From: Setoptus koraiensis
Taxonomy: Eukaryota; Arthropoda
DNA: 64,000 nucleotides
Direction: 5' to 3'
NCBI GenBank assembly: GCA_048013815.1
Contig: CM106585.1
Coordinates: forward strand, 2,170,001-2,234,000
Below are positions 11,390 to 26,800 of this stretch, in pieces. The translations under genes were made by a program, and so were the position numbers. The notes under the pieces were generated by a model. That model saw only the letters and a list, made by a program, of their open reading frames with translations, searched no databases and was not told the origin of the DNA. Every line of letters starts with the position of its first letter. Positions within the stretch are counted from its first letter, which is position 1.

Positions 11390-14300
11390 GTAAGTTCTTT
11401 CAATCACTACTCTTATTTCTACTCTTTTGATGGGCGCACTTGGCACTTCTGTGCCAAGAAGCGCGCACTCGTTGATAATAAACGGTTGATTGCTCTCTCT
11501 GAACAATCTCTGGAAACTGTCACTGCTTCTGTCACTGCTTCTGACACACCAGCTGACTGATCATTGTCTGACAGATTGTCTGACAGAAAGAGGCAATATT
11601 CAGACCATAAACTGACCATTGATCGGGCGAGCGAGTGCATCGACACCGATTCTCGTCGTGTGTCACTTATATAGGCACAGTCGCTCCACCTATAAGCCAA
11701 ACGGAAACACAACAGAAGCACAATAATAACACCAATGGTAACACAATCGAAACGCAACAGTGACAACGACCGAAATCTGTCCGTCTGTTATAGGTTGCTG
11801 TTCGGCGGCGACTGGAGTGCACTTGTCACATGGTGTGCTGTTTGTTGTTCATTGTTTGTCGTTTGTCATTTGTGGGCTCAGCACGCATTGGTCGCTCAGT
11901 CGCTCAAGCAAAACCATTGGTCACTTTGTGTTGTCATTTGCGCACAACGCGAACAAGTGCGCACCACAGTGCAGCAATTATTTTGCTGTCACTTTGCAAT
12001 GTCGTCAACTGTCACTCAAGTCAGCTGACAATGTGACAACTACATGTCAAAACTACCAGTCGACCGCTGGTGCTTTGTAGGCTTTGTAGCGACAATGGCA
12101 ACATTGGCGAGCAAGTGGGAACAAGTTGACTCATTGTCACTTGTGTTACCGCTCTCACCAATGGACACCAATGGACACCGATGGACACCAATGGACACCA
12201 ATGGACACTGAGGGACACCGAGGGACACCGAGGGACAGTGCGCTGTGTTGTATCAATTTACTGATTGATTCAATTAACCACTGACCACTCTAACGCGACG
12301 TCCGCTTTGCTTCGGCGACGACAAGCATCTGTTGTCGCACAACTCGTTTGGGACAACATCTCTTCTTTTTTGCATTCTCTGTTCGTGCACTTGCCGCAAA
12401 TCAACAGTCGCAAACACTGTCTCTGCTGGTGGTCTGTAGATAGATATACATATAGACACATAGAGTGATCATTGGTCGGCCGCGGCAGTTTTGATGCAGT
12501 TGGTCATGTTATAACGAGCGTTTTTTCTTGGTTGTGCCCGCTGTGGTTGTCACTGTTGGCCGTCCAATGGTGACCAACCAAAGTTGCTGTGAAATATGAT
12601 TCATCTTTGCTTGTCCACAATAAATTCGTTTTCTTGTTGCTCACTGGTGTAAAATATACGGCACGGCACGTGTGAAATATTGACAAGCAAGTGACACGCT
12701 TTTGTTGGGCACACTGGTCAAGATTACGCAATACACAGCGAGAGCACCTTTGCTGCGTCGTTGCGTGCGACCGTCGTTGTGTGTAGCTAGACTTACAAAT
12801 GATACTCGCACAACCATGGATAAGACAACGAATAACAACACACACACACACACGAGTGCACGTGCAAACCGGAAACGAGCTGACCATGGCCGAGGCACGC
12901 GACTCTAGCACCACCAGTTAATAGTTTATAAGTTTGTGCGTGTGTGTGTGTGTTTACACTGCTTGTGGTTAACGTATTAGCAGCCGTATTGATAATAGTG
13001 TGCAATATTATTGCGTCATCATTTAATCAATACACAAAAGAACAATAACAATTGTTGTTGTTGTTGTTGTTGTTTGTTGGTTTTGTTGGTGTGCCCGGTA
13101 TTTGTGGATATTGTGTTTGTTGTATAAATGACAACGCATACATAAAAAGTAAGCCGCACACAAAAAAGCACGACAACAGCAACAGCAACAACTACAACTA
13201 CAACAATCCAATTCAATCCGATCCGATCCAATCTATCACTTGATGTTTGTAATCTATTTAAAGTAATATTTTGCGCGCCCAACAATGATGCCGCGACACA
13301 TCGGTGGTGGCGCTAGCATCACGTGACACGCATTTAGTATTAGATGTGTAAATGAAAGAAGAAAAAGAAGTGAACTGTTTTTTAATCTCGACTATTGCAC
13401 AATAACAAATGATAACGTGTGTTTTGTCGTTCGACAAAAGCACCAATGTCCAGAGAACACGAAGGGAACAAAGCGAGAGCGAGCAAAAATAAATTAGTTC
13501 TTCGAAAAGTAAAAAGAGCGACCATCATTAACGGCAACTCTCGTCATCAGTGCAATCAATTGAATGATGTTGCTCATTCGCATTCTCATTGTCTGTCTGT
13601 CATTATTCAATTGCAAATCCAATCCATACACACACACACACACACTAAATGTGCAATAGTCACGACAGTTATATAACGTAATATGACATAAGTTTTCTTT
13701 CTTTTTGTCTTTTTGTCTTTTTGCCTTTTTGCCTCATAAGAGAGGCAGCTTTTGTGCACTCACTGGCACAATGATGAGCACACTGCATCAAATCAAAAGT
13801 CATCATCACGATGCAATGCAATCTGCTGATATCTTGAATATATTGAATTATTATTATTATCATTACTATTAGTATGAGTATTAAACTTGAATTTGCGTGC
13901 GATAGCATTAACAACGATATAGCGTATATCTAAAAAAAAGAGAAAAAAATAGCCTAAGTGGCACGAGCGGGCAACCATTTTGGAGCTTCTTTCGCTTACG
14001 TAACTGCCATTGTGTGCGATATGTGCGATTACATCGTGTCGCATCTCGTGATGATGAGACGCGACTCGAGATGAGAATTAGATTGATGCAAGCTGATCAT
14101 TTTTCATTCTTATTTGTTTGTTTGTTTGTCTCTATGTCCCTCTGTCTATTTGCAATCATTTTCTTCGGCAACAACAACAACACAACCTCTCTGCACGCAT
14201 CTAATACCAGTCACACTGATAGCGATGTGATCAGGAGTGTGCAATCATCACACCAACAACCAACTGACACAACAAAGGTGCTGTTATGTTGGACCGGAAG

Positions 14301-16756
14301 TTGTGCTAGAGGGCGCCAGAGTCGCGCAAACAAGATGCGCGCAATCATTATTGTTCGAGTGTCGTGTTGTCGTTGTCGTTGACTTCCGCTTGTTTGTTTG
14401 TCGACTGCTTGAGGTGCTCATACACACGCTCGTGTATGCTTATATTAAACGTTGCTTATGGGACGAGCATGTATTATTATTATTATTATTATTATTACTA
14501 TTAGGCGATTGCAGCGCCAATTGGATAACGTGCCACGATGATGCGATGCAAGGCTAATCATCATCATAATGATCGTCATAACTGGCCCCATTGACACACG
14601 AGCTAACATCAGCTGACTGTAAGACAACAACGGCAACAACTATGTCAAATCTTGATCATTCTTTTCTTAATTTATAATGAAATCGAGAGTGAGACAGCCA
14701 GTATTGTATCGATGTCGTGAAGCGTGACTCAAGTCAATTCTTTTGTGCCTTTCATTACTCTGCTCGCCGCTCGCCCGCCGAAACAAACTCATTCGCCGGT
14801 GCCAATGGCATCGCATCAAATCAAGACGCCGCTGCTACTGAACTGACTCGTCCACGTTACGTGATCAGCGCCAATAATAGCCCCCAATCCAGTGTCCCCC
14901 TTTATGCCCCCTCTTACGTCCAGAGGTCATCTCATGGTTGCGTCATCTGGTTGAACAGAATTGTTCACTGTTGTTGTTGTTGTTGCTGTCGTTGTCGCTG
15001 TTGATGCTGCTGCTGTTGCTGATGCTGATGCTGTTGTGAGCTAGAGCCAAAGCGAGGCGAAAGTCAATTTCGCACTAGGCTAACAGTTGGAATCACCAAC
15101 GAACCTAATGATACGTGAAGTATCACGTGTTGTCTTGTGCAATGCTGGTGCCCGTTGGTGTTAGTGTGTGGGGCCGGCGCAAATCGATCATCAAATTAAC
15201 AATTTCTGTTGCTCTGTTTCAACTCTTGATTTGATTCCATAAAAAAAACACACACAAAAAAAAACAAAACACAAAAACAAAAAACACAAAACAAACAACA
15301 AAAACAAAAAAAACACACAACAAAAAAAGACAACACAAAAAAAAAACAAAAAAAAACAAAAAAAAAAAAAACAAAAAAAAAAAACCAAACAAGAAAAAAC
15401 AACAAAAAAAAAAAAAAAAAAAAACAAAACAAAAAAAAACACAAAACAAAAAAAAAAACAAAAAAAAAAAAACAAAAAAAAACAAAAAAAAACAAAAAAA
15501 AACAAAAAAAAACAAAAAAAAACAAAAAAAACAAAACAACACAAAACAAAAAAAAAAACAAAAAACAAAAAACACAACAAAACAAAAAACAAAAAAAAAA
15601 AAAACAAAAAAAAACAAAACACACAAAAAAAAACAACAAAAAAAAAAACAAAACAAAAAAAAAAACCAAAAAAAACAAAAAAAAAAACAAAAAAAACACA
15701 AAAAAAAACACAAAACAAAACAAAACAAACAAAACACAAAAAAAAACAACAAAACAAAACAAAACACAAAAACAAAACACAAAACAAAAAAACACACACA
15801 AACAACAAAACACAAAACAAAACAGAAACAAACAACAAAACAAAACAAAAAAAAACACACAAAACAAAACACAAAAAAAAACAAAACAAAACAAAAAAAC
15901 ACAAACAAACAAAAAAAAAAAAAAAACCAACACAAAAAAAAACCACAAAACAAAAAAAAACAAAAAAAAACAACAAAAAAAACAAAACCAACAAACAAAA
16001 AAACCACAAAAAAAAAAAAAACAAAAAAAAACAAAAATAAACACAAAACAAAACAAAACAACAATAAAAAAAAAAAAAAAAAACAAACAAAAAAAAAACA
16101 AAACACACACACACACAAACCACCCAACACAAAACAAAAAAAACACACAAACCAAAAACAAAACAAAAAAAAACAAAAAAAACACAAAACAAAAAAAATA
16201 ATTAAAAAAAACAAAACAAAAAAACAAAACACAAAAAAAACACAAAACAAAACAAAACAAAAAAAAACACACAAAAAAAACACAACACACACACAAAACA
16301 AAACAAAAAAAACAAACAAAAAAAAAAAACACAAAAAAACACACACACACAAAAAAAAAACAAACAAAACAAAAAAAAACACAAAAAAACAAAAAAAAAC
16401 ACAAAAAAAAACAAAACAAACAACAAAAAAAACAAAACACAAACAAAACACAAAACAAAACAACAAAACAAAAAAAACAACAAAAAAAAACACACAAAAC
16501 AAAAAAAAAAAAAAAAAAACAACAAAACAAAAAAAAAAAAAACACAAAAAAAAACAAAACAAACACAAAAAAAAAAAAACACACACACAAAAAACAAAAA
16601 AAAAAAACAAAAAACAACAACAACAAAAAAAAACAAAACAAAAAAAAACAAAAACACAAAACAAAACACAAAAAAACAAACAAAAAAAAACAAAACAAAA
16701 AAAAACACAAAACACAAACAAAAAACAAAAAACACAAAAAAAAACACAAAACAACA

Positions 16757-16795
<39 letters not shown>

Positions 16796-17807
16796 AAAAA
16801 AAACCACCAAAACAAAACCAACAAACACAAAAAAAAAAGGAAAAACAAAAAAAAACAAAAAACAAAAAAAAACAAACAAAAAAAAAAAAAAAAAAACAAA
16901 CAAAAAAAAACAAAACAAAACACAAAAAAAAAAAAAAACACACAAAAAAAAACAAAAAAAAAAACAAAAAAAACAAACACCAAACAAAACACAACAACAA
17001 AAAAACGACCAAAAAAAAAAAAACACAAACACAAAAAAAAAAAAAAAAACAAAAGAAAAACAAAACAAAACACAACAAAAAACACACACACAAAAAAAAA
17101 CAAACAAAAAAAACCAAAAAAAACAAAAAAAAAGCAAAAAAACAAAAAAACCAAAAAACAAAAAAAAAAAGCCAAAAAAAAACAAAACAAAACAAAAAAA
17201 AACAAAAAAAACAAAAAACACAAAAAAAAACAAAACAACACAAAACAAAAAAAAACAAAACAAAAACAACAAAAAAAAAAACACAAAACAAAAAAAAACA
17301 AAACACACACAAAACAAAAAAACAAAAAAAAACACAAAACAACAAAACACAAAACACAACAAAAAAAAACACAAAACAACACAAAACAAAAAAACAAAAA
17401 AAAACACACAAAAAAAAACAAAAAAAACAAAAACAACAAAAAAAAACACAAAACAACACAAAACAAAACAAAAAACACACACACACAAAACAAAAACACA
17501 CAAACAAAACAACCAAAAAAAAACAAAAAAACACAAAAAAAAACACACAAAAACAAAACCCCCAAAAAAAACAAAACAACAAAAAACAAAACAAAACAAA
17601 AACAAAACAACAAAAAAAAACAAAACACAAAAACAAACAAACACACAAAACAAAAAAAAAAAAAAAAAAACAAAAAAAAACAACACACAAAAAAAAAAAA
17701 AAAAAAACAAAACAAAACAAAAAAAAATAAAACAAAACAAAAAAAACAAAAAAAAACACAAAACAAAACAAAAAAAAACAAAACAAAAAAACAAAACACA
17801 AAACAAA

Positions 17808-17839
<32 letters not shown>

Positions 17840-20800
17840 AAAACACAAAAAAAAACAAAAAAACAAAACAAAACACAAAAAACAACAAAAAAAAACAAAA
17901 AACAAAACAAAAAAAACAAAAAAANNNNNNNNNNNNNNNNNNNNNNNNNNNNNNNNNNNNNNNNNNNNNNNNNNNNNNNNNNNNNNNNNNNNNNNNNNNN
18001 NNNNNNNNNNNNNNNNNNNNNNNNNNNNNNNNNNNNNNNNNNNNNNNNNNNNNNNNNNNNNNNNNNNNNNNNNNNNNNNNNNNNNNNNNNNNNNNNNNNN
18101 NNNNNNNNNNNNNNNNNNNNNNNNNNNNNNNNNNNNNNNNNNNNNNNNNNNNNNNNNNNNNNNNNNNNNNNNNNNNNNNNNNNNNNNNNNNNNNNNNNNN
18201 NNNNNNNNNNNNNNNNNNNNNNNNNNNNNNNNNNNNNNNNNNNNNNNNNNNNNNNNNNNNNNNNNNNNNNNNNNNNNNNNNNNNNNNNNNNNNNNNNNNN
18301 NNNNNNNNNNNNNNNNNNNNNNNNNNNNNNNNNNNNNNNNNNNNNNNNNNNNNNNNNNNNNNNNNNNNNNNNNNNNNNNNNNNNNNNNNNNNNNNNNNNN
18401 NNNNNNNNNNNNNNNNNNNNNNNNAATGTGCAACGTTTTTTTTTCTTCGACTGCCGTCTTTTTATACATACACACAGTATTATACATAGTACATGCTGTA
18501 TAATACTGTGTATAATAGTTTGGAGGAGAGTGCTCTGGAGTGATCAATCAATTCAATATTTGATTATTCAATATTTGATTTATTTGTTCGCTCTACACCT
18601 ATTAACATGTATGCGCATTGAATACAGTGCGTTTGGCAGACATATCCATCGATTGATTGATATACATAAGTAAGTGATTATTGTTATAAATATTTGGCGC
18701 TGCTTTGCCAAATATTGCCGGCCCGAGGCTCACTTTTGGGCTGCTCATTTTATCTGTTTCAGTTGTTGAGATTACGCGAACAGTAGCTGCTAATCTATAT
18801 AACATGTAGTTGGCTAGCTTTTGTATTAAATCGATAGATCCAATTGGATGCATCGATTTAATTGTGCACTGTTCACATGATGGCAATCACACACAACAGA
18901 TGCCAACAACAACAACAACAACAATCTGTTCTGTTCGAACTTCGAAGCTCTTCGATTGGGCTGACTCGTGTGACTTACTGGTAATGTTAGCCTGTGCTAG
19001 TTCGTTAGAGTTGGCCTGTTAATTGTTAATGGCATTGTTGTGCCAAATGCATTGCTACAGATTAAATGATTTACAATTTGTTAGACAATTCAAACAGTCG
19101 CGCCAGACATGATAAAGTAACAGATGATAGACAGAGCAAAAGGCAAGCAAACCAACTGGCAACATGATGAGAGATGTTGAAAGATAGACAAATGAAAAAT
19201 GAAAAATGGATAGTCTACTGACCAACTGACTCGCTGCCAACAGCCAATACAGCTAATGGTTGTAATCGATTTGTTGTGATCACCAGAGAACAATGGACAC
19301 AAACATTGGCACTTGTTACCTGTTGTTGTTGCTGTTGTTGCCGCTGTTGTTGTTGCCGCTGTTGTTGTTGCTGTTGCCGCTGTTGTTGCTGTTGTTGCAA
19401 CAGGCACGAGTACGTCACTGACAGCAACGGTAAGCACAACAAGCGCTGTCTCTCATTTGTTCTTTTCTCTGTCTAAACTATCAAATGTCTGGCATTGTTC
19501 GAAACTGTTGTTGCACTTTATGCCTCACAACACACACACACACACACACACACTCACAGATCATAACCAAAGTCAGCGGGTGACCGCACGCTCTCGATGG
19601 ACACACGGGCTCACAAACGAGAAGCGCCACATTAAACATCAACGTGTTCCCTGCTACTTGTTGTTGTTGCTGTTGTTGTTGTCGCTGTTGTTGTCGCTGT
19701 TGTTGTCGCTGTCGTTGTTGTTGTTGTGGCGCGATAACATTAACATATGTGTGTATCATTATCATTATGAGGATATGTTAAATGCGCTGACCATTTGATT
19801 GCACAATTGCACTTGTTGTGCTCTCTCTCTCTCTCAATGCACTCCACTCACCGCAGTCCAGTGAGAGTATAACGGCACAGCACGGCACAGCGGTTGTGAT
19901 TGGCTCAGTTGGTTCAACTGTGCGCAACAGTTGCACTCACAGTGATTTATCTGTCGCCTAATCTCTCATCCTGGTCAATATCTGCCTCAATGTCTTGTGG
20001 CTGATGCGCATGCGCGACCCCTCGCTGATCCGGTTCGCGCGGGTCAACAACAGCACTCTCACAATCTCACACCGACGACCGACAACCAACGACCGACAAC
20101 CAACGACCGACAACCAACGACCGACAACCAACGACCGACAAGCGCCGAGAGCAACCAACTGACCGACACCGTCGGCCGTGCTCTATTGCGCTGTGCTGTG
20201 CCGTGCACTATTAGTCGCCGGCCGAATCGGCGATTTTCAGTGTCCAGTGTCCAATGTTCACAAGTTGGGACTCAATCGCGAGTTGCTCATTATTGTTGTT
20301 GGTTGGCCGCTTGGTGATAGGTAAATGTTTGATTAGACGACGTCGAGTCAATTGCTTGTTGTGCCATTTTCTTGGAGTGTCCAGTAATTGTTATCTAGCG
20401 ATCAGTGATCAACTGTAAATCTCTGACAATTGTGAATATGAACACACAAAACTGACTTGTTATGTTACATCATGCGGCATTATTGATGTATGAGCAACAA
20501 TTTGGTTGAGCCAATAGAATCTATTGAACAGATATCATGTGTTTGTAGTTGATGTTGAGCCAAGCTTGTGTGATGCAACACACAAAATGTGAAATAGCCA
20601 CAATACAGCTGATTGGAGGCGATTGGTCATGGTGACCACCAGGCGCGCGATACATTAGATGTGAGACGATTCGATGATATTGATGATTTGTTTGTCGAAT
20701 TTGAGAACACGACCCAATGATGATGCAACAGCAATAAGTCGGCCGATCTGTTACAAGTTTTTTAACAGTGCTGAGTGTGAGTTGTGTGAGAGCAGCTGAA

Positions 20801-23800
20801 TCAATATTAAATCTAGTTTAAGGACAGGTGAGATTGAATTGAATTGATTCGAATTGATTCGAATCGAGTCACAGCGAACTGGATCCAATTGGCTCCCATT
20901 GGAACAGATCAAACAAATTGCACCAGCAATGATGTTTGTTTCTCTCTCTCTCTCTCGCTCTTGTTAGTTTTTGTTGTTCTTTGAGTCGCGATAGAGTAAC
21001 TCAATTTGAGTTGCTTGTACCTAACACAAACACAGGGCGACAGCAACAACAAATTGCAATAATAACAACAAATAATAACAACAACAAACAACAACAACAA
21101 CAACAAACAACAACAACAACAAATAATAACAACGAATCGATGGAAGGGCCAAACAAACAGGAGATTATTATATAATTAATACAGCTCCAACTGATTGCAA
21201 TCGATTCAATTGCATCTTGATATCCGATGATATCGCCTGTGCCTGTCGTATGTGTCGGCATCCACTGACCAACAAGCAAGTCGAATTAGTGTTGGCGTGC
21301 GTAACTAACTTTGTGCTTGTTTTATCTGACTTGTGACTCACAAGTTGTGACTCACAAGTTGTGAGTGTTGGCAGTGTTAGAGTGGCCCGAAGTGTGTGAG
21401 CGAGCCAACAAAAAGAGATAAACAAACACAATTAGATTGGGCATAATTGATTGAACAAAAAATTCAGTCTGTATGCAGCAGCATGTAACAGTATATAGGT
21501 CAGTCAGGTTGTTTGCTGGCTCAAGCTGCCAACAACGGCTCGTCTAACAATGTTTCAAATGGCAAATCTAATCATTGGCTGGCTTTAAATCACTTGCCAT
21601 CAATGAGCGTTAGTACCATCAACAAACAAAGTGATTGGTCTTGCTCATTCGATTGGTGCTTTCCTTTCGCACAAGCACCAATCTCACATTTGCGCTCCAC
21701 TCACACAACAACATAATATTTAAGTAGAACACAGTGCCTATAAAACGCATTGCGACAAAGCCTATAGGTCACGTCACACACACACACACTCACGCACACA
21801 CACACACGCACGCATACAGAGACGCGCGACCTATAATAAAAGAACGCGCGCACTTATTTATTGTAACTGTTTGGCACGCGCGCAACATTGCTCGCGCCAA
21901 TTGCATTGTGTCAAGTGACATTGTAAATATAGGCATTGATACCATTGAATGTTATTGAATGTCATTGAATGTCATTGAATAAATTATTGGATAAATGTTA
22001 CATAATGTCAATGTCACAATAGTTTGCATGCTGTCAGCTGGCAGATGTGACAGCAGCAGTTGCGACTGTTGAGCCAAATTAACAGTTGACAATTAACAGT
22101 GTACACAAAGTAGCAGCAGCAGCTGACAAAGTGTGATTGCCTTAAACTTGTAAACTTGTTAACAGCCCGCTAATAACGCATGCCAATAACAGGTTGGCGT
22201 GTGCGTGTGTGTGTTGCAACAATCATCATTTCATGCCCATCAACTCGTTTGAGTTTGAGAGCCAGTAACGAGCTTGTTGTTGCTGGCATCGCTTGTGTGT
22301 GTGTGTGTGTGTGTGCGTTTGTGGAAATCAATTGGACACGAATATCACCCCAATATCAGCTGACGCTGACAGTGAAATGATAGTTGCAGTAGACGAGCCT
22401 CAACAAACAAATGATGATGATGACCTTTTCTCGATCGCTGCTCACCTGTGCACTACTCTGTTTGCACTGCTCACACAGTCTGTAAATACAGTCTGTAAAT
22501 ACAGATTGTGAGTAGAGTTGTTTTGCTAGATTGATGATGAAACTCTCTCACTGGTTGCTCGGCTCACTGGCTGCTCGGCTCACTGGCTGGCTGGCTGGCT
22601 GACTGGCTGGCACTGGCAAGGGTAACAGTATCGGCTGAATATCGGCTCAGGTAACTATGGCAACTTACTCTCACAGCGCGCTCATTAGGCATGTATGGCG
22701 AGGAAGAAGAAGAAGAAGCCACAACTAGTTTAAATGGCAATCAATTTTAAACGATGATCGCACACACACTAACACAGGCCAATGCAACGACAACCGGCGA
22801 AACAAGTGAGCCAAAAATGATATTCTTCTCGCTCACTTTACTTGGCAGGTGATTAATAATCGATGATGATAATCATGCCCTCTGCTGGCTGCACTCTCGC
22901 TGTAATCACTGCAACAGCGGCAACAACAGCCACAACAACAACAACAGCAGCAACAACAACAGCCACAACAGCCACAACAACAGCAACAACAACAGCCACA
23001 ACAGCCACAACAACAGCAACAACAGCGGCAACAACAGCCACAACAACAGCAACAACAGCGGCAACAACAGCTACTCAGGTGTGTGTAAATTTTAAAACAG
23101 AACAAAAGTTTTCTCTTTCTCTGCTGCTCGCTTTGTTTGTGTGCTTGTGTGTGTGTGTGTGTGTGTGCGCCTCTAATTCTAATTTCTGGCTCTCAATTCT
23201 CAATTCTAATGCGCACTCAACGACGAGAATTGATCATGATCATCATGATGATTCCTTAACGATTGCACACCAAACGAACACGATTTTACAAGCATCGCCG
23301 AACCGAGCCAACCGAAATGAATTGAAATGAATTGAAATGAAATGAAACAAATCGAAACGAAACGAAACGAATTGAAACGAATTGAAACTGATTCGTCTGA
23401 TTGCTGGCTCGACTTGGAACGATGCTGCTGCTGCTGCTGCGGCGGCTATTAGTTGCGAGCAGCGAGATAGACACATCGCCCAGAGAAGTTGCACACTTTG
23501 CCGGCCAACCGATAGCCGCATATCTCATTATTCTTTTTAACTGCAACACACACACACATCGCCAACAGGGTCTGTGTCGGCCTTTCGAATCAGACATTTC
23601 AACATTCGAACGCTCGAGCGCTCGGATGTTCGGGCATTCGAATGTCCGAATGTGCGACTGTCCGAGCATTCGAATGCTCGAACAGTCGAACATTCGAAAT
23701 GGAGATGAAATAAATATATTATCTCGCTGTGCACAAGCGTCTGTTGCTCATTTGCGGCGGCGCTCCACTTTTACCTGTGGCCTAGGCCGCATAACACACT

Positions 23801-26800
23801 GCGATATTTATAACGCAACAATGCACACAACATTTGCATCATGTAAATCGCTCATTGCGCAACACGGCTGGCCAAGCGACTCGCTGTTCACCTGGCCAGC
23901 CTATAGCCGCTATTGGCGCGTTATTGGGCATTCGCTGGCAGTGACACAATGCTCGCTGCCGTAACCTATATATAAACTTTATATTGTAAAGGTCACACTG
24001 TGTTGCTGACTGTGTTGTGAGCCACGCCGAGGGCCGCTCAATAGTGAAGAAAGTGTCAGTGTTCGCTGTCAATAGTATCGTTACCTGAATATTCATAAGT
24101 CTGGCCAGTTAAAGAATTGACACTGACATTTGCTAGCTCACCCATTGTACACTGTATATTTGTGAACTACACGCCGCACTGCCAATTGTATATTATGCCG
24201 GGTATATTATATCGGGTATATTATATCGGGTATATTATATCGGATATATTATATATCGCGTTGGGCCCACTCGCTCGCGGGCGAATACCCTCACAATGCA
24301 CAATCATATGGCATGTGGTCGCGGGTACCCAAGCGGGAGGGCGTGCCCGTTTGCGGTGTGTCGTGCGAAGAGGCGATTGTGGTCGCTGTTATTTATGTTT
24401 ATATTCGTGTTTATGTTCATGCTCAAGTTTATATTTATATTTATATTTATGTTTGTGCTTGTATCACACAAGTTGTACGTTAAAAGGTTGCTGATAGCGA
24501 GAGATTATATCTGAGAGATCTCACAACTGTCTTGTGCTTGGCCGGCGGTGATTGTATCAGTGCGCATGTGAGCTGTTGGAATTGGTCAGTTGGTACAATT
24601 AATTCACTTTCATTTGCCATCTTGTTCGGCGCCGAACGCACGTTTCCATTTCCATTTCGAATTCGAATGCGTTCGCATTCACATTCGAATGCGAGTTCGG
24701 GTGCGAGTTCGAGTGCGCATTCGAATTCAATTGAATTCTCTGCCTGTTGGCTGAGTTGCGAATATTGAGATTTGATTGTTGAGCTATATTCGCTGCCGCC
24801 ACTAATCAACTTGGCTAGTTATCGTATAAACAATCGTGTTCTGTTGCCAACTGCCAACTGCCAACAACAACTGCCAACAGCAACTGCCAACCACCGCCAA
24901 CCACTGCCAACCACTGCCGATGGCGCGAGAGACGCAGCAGAGTCAAAAGTCAAAAGTGGTCACAACGAACAAAAGGTGAAGCGAAATTAGTTGTGCTCGC
25001 CATCCAATTGTGCCATTTGCAACTGATATCGTTTGTTCAATTAAATGGCCGCCATTTATTTAACAAGCACCAGATATTGATATTAAGCGCTCATTGTTAT
25101 AGGTGCACGAGCGAGTGGCAATAAATACTTACTAAGCGAAACTTTCCACTTACCTGTGCTAACATTGATACCACCACCAGTGGTAGTGCCAGTGGTGCTA
25201 ACAACTGACAGACAGAGAGCACAACAAATCATGATGCTCCTGTCATCATTACAACAATCGCAATGCCAACAACTGACAGCTCTCACTAACAGCTGACCCC
25301 TGTCAGTGCTCGACTGACACAAACCAGCTGACCACTGGCCAGTTTAATTAATCGATTGCGTACACAAATTTTACAAGTACAATAATACAAGTTAGTGTTA
25401 GTATTTTGGGTATTCACGGCAACGATATTGCACCCGACGATGATCTGCTCAATTGCGCCGTCTTACACGTTCGCTATCGTTGCTAACGATTCGCTATCTT
25501 TGCTAACTATTCGTTAGCGAATATCATTGAACGTTGAGCCGAGTGTGACAACGCACCGTCCACAAGATACGATTGTGTTCTCGTGCGCAACGAGCTTGTT
25601 CTCTCGTGTTCTCTTGTCAAAACTCACTCAAAATCAACTCCAACCGAATCAGTGCACCGATTCGACGAGGCAAATATTGCCAATTCGAAAACGCATCATG
25701 ATGGATGAAAAGAGCCCGAGGCTTCAACGCCCACTCACGCCACTATTGCGGCAGCTCCCGTTTGTTGCAACGCTGCATCGGAGACACACAAACAAACAAG
25801 CGATACAAACAGGTGATTGTATCACTTGTTTGCATCGCTAGGCGCGTGCTTGCATCTCGTCAGTCAGGCAAAGTTAACAATTGCCCTGACAAAAGATATT
25901 TGTTGATTTTGCTTATTCGCATGCTTGGCCATTCCAGTTCAAACTGCCCAGTGGAGTGAGTGGAAAAGTTGCAAAAGTCACATTGTTAATAGTGCTTATC
26001 GCTCATTAGTTTCAATATATTTATATGAGCAATGAGCATTGAGAGGGCCAATGAAAAAATCAACTTTTCTCTGATTGGCAATTGTCCAATTAATCAGAGT
26101 CAATTGAGAAGCCGCTCGTCGAGAGCTTGTTCCATCATGAATGTCATACTATAGGTCAGCTGTCAGACAAGTTGCATGCACTTGAGTTGTTGCGTTCAAC
26201 TTGAGTTGCATCTCATTACCGACCAAATTCAATGTTACGCAACTGGCACTAACATTGAATTTCGCTTTGATTGGTCAGTGGCCAGTGGTCAGTTGTAGCA
26301 AGTCAGCACACTGTGTGTGTGTGTGTGTGTGTGTGTGTGATTGCCATCGAGTATGAGATCGTGATGAGCCGAAACGACGGTAACGAATTATGAAAAAAAA
26401 GAAGAAGAAGAAAAACAAATTTATTTCCGCTTCAAAGCAGCTCAAAAATGATTTGAACTTGTTAGATTTTCAATAATTGTGATTATGGAAGCGTCTGAAA
26501 AATGTTGAGTTGCTCATATCATGCTTGCTGTATGATATGCGCATGCACCTGTCATTATTGTCAATAATTGAAGTTTGTTTTCTTGTTAGTTTGTCGACCT
26601 TTATCCGCTGTTTCTCTATTTTAATCAATCGATTAATTCACTAACTGTGTCAGTTTCAACAGTTGGTTTCAATCATAAGTGCGACTGTCTCATATCCGGT
26701 TTTGGATCAATATTGTTCGCACACAATAGAGATAACATGATTAATTAGAATCTAGTTGTTTGCATTCAACAAATAACAATTCTTGGCTGAAAAGTGAAAT

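Noticed and set aside
15191..18547. Open frames of up to 907 codons on the minus strand, rich in Phe, Cys, Val and Leu
   Set aside because: They arise only because a strand made of T and G cannot form stop codons; one even reads through the N gap. No protein-like composition or conserved motif.
19313..19798. 161-codon plus-strand frame starting at a TTG/CTG array
   Set aside because: Its first third is repeat-derived poly-Val/Ala and the rest contains CA and TTG arrays; no family resemblance.
22833..23330. 155-codon Thr/Ala-rich frame and opposite Cys-rich frame
   Set aside because: Generated by the CAACAGCCA array within dac intron 1.
23401..23964. 187-codon plus-strand frame with FERSSARMFGHSNVRMCDCPS-like repeats
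   Set aside because: It is produced by the TTCGAA palindrome array, lies inside dac intron 1, and matches no known protein.
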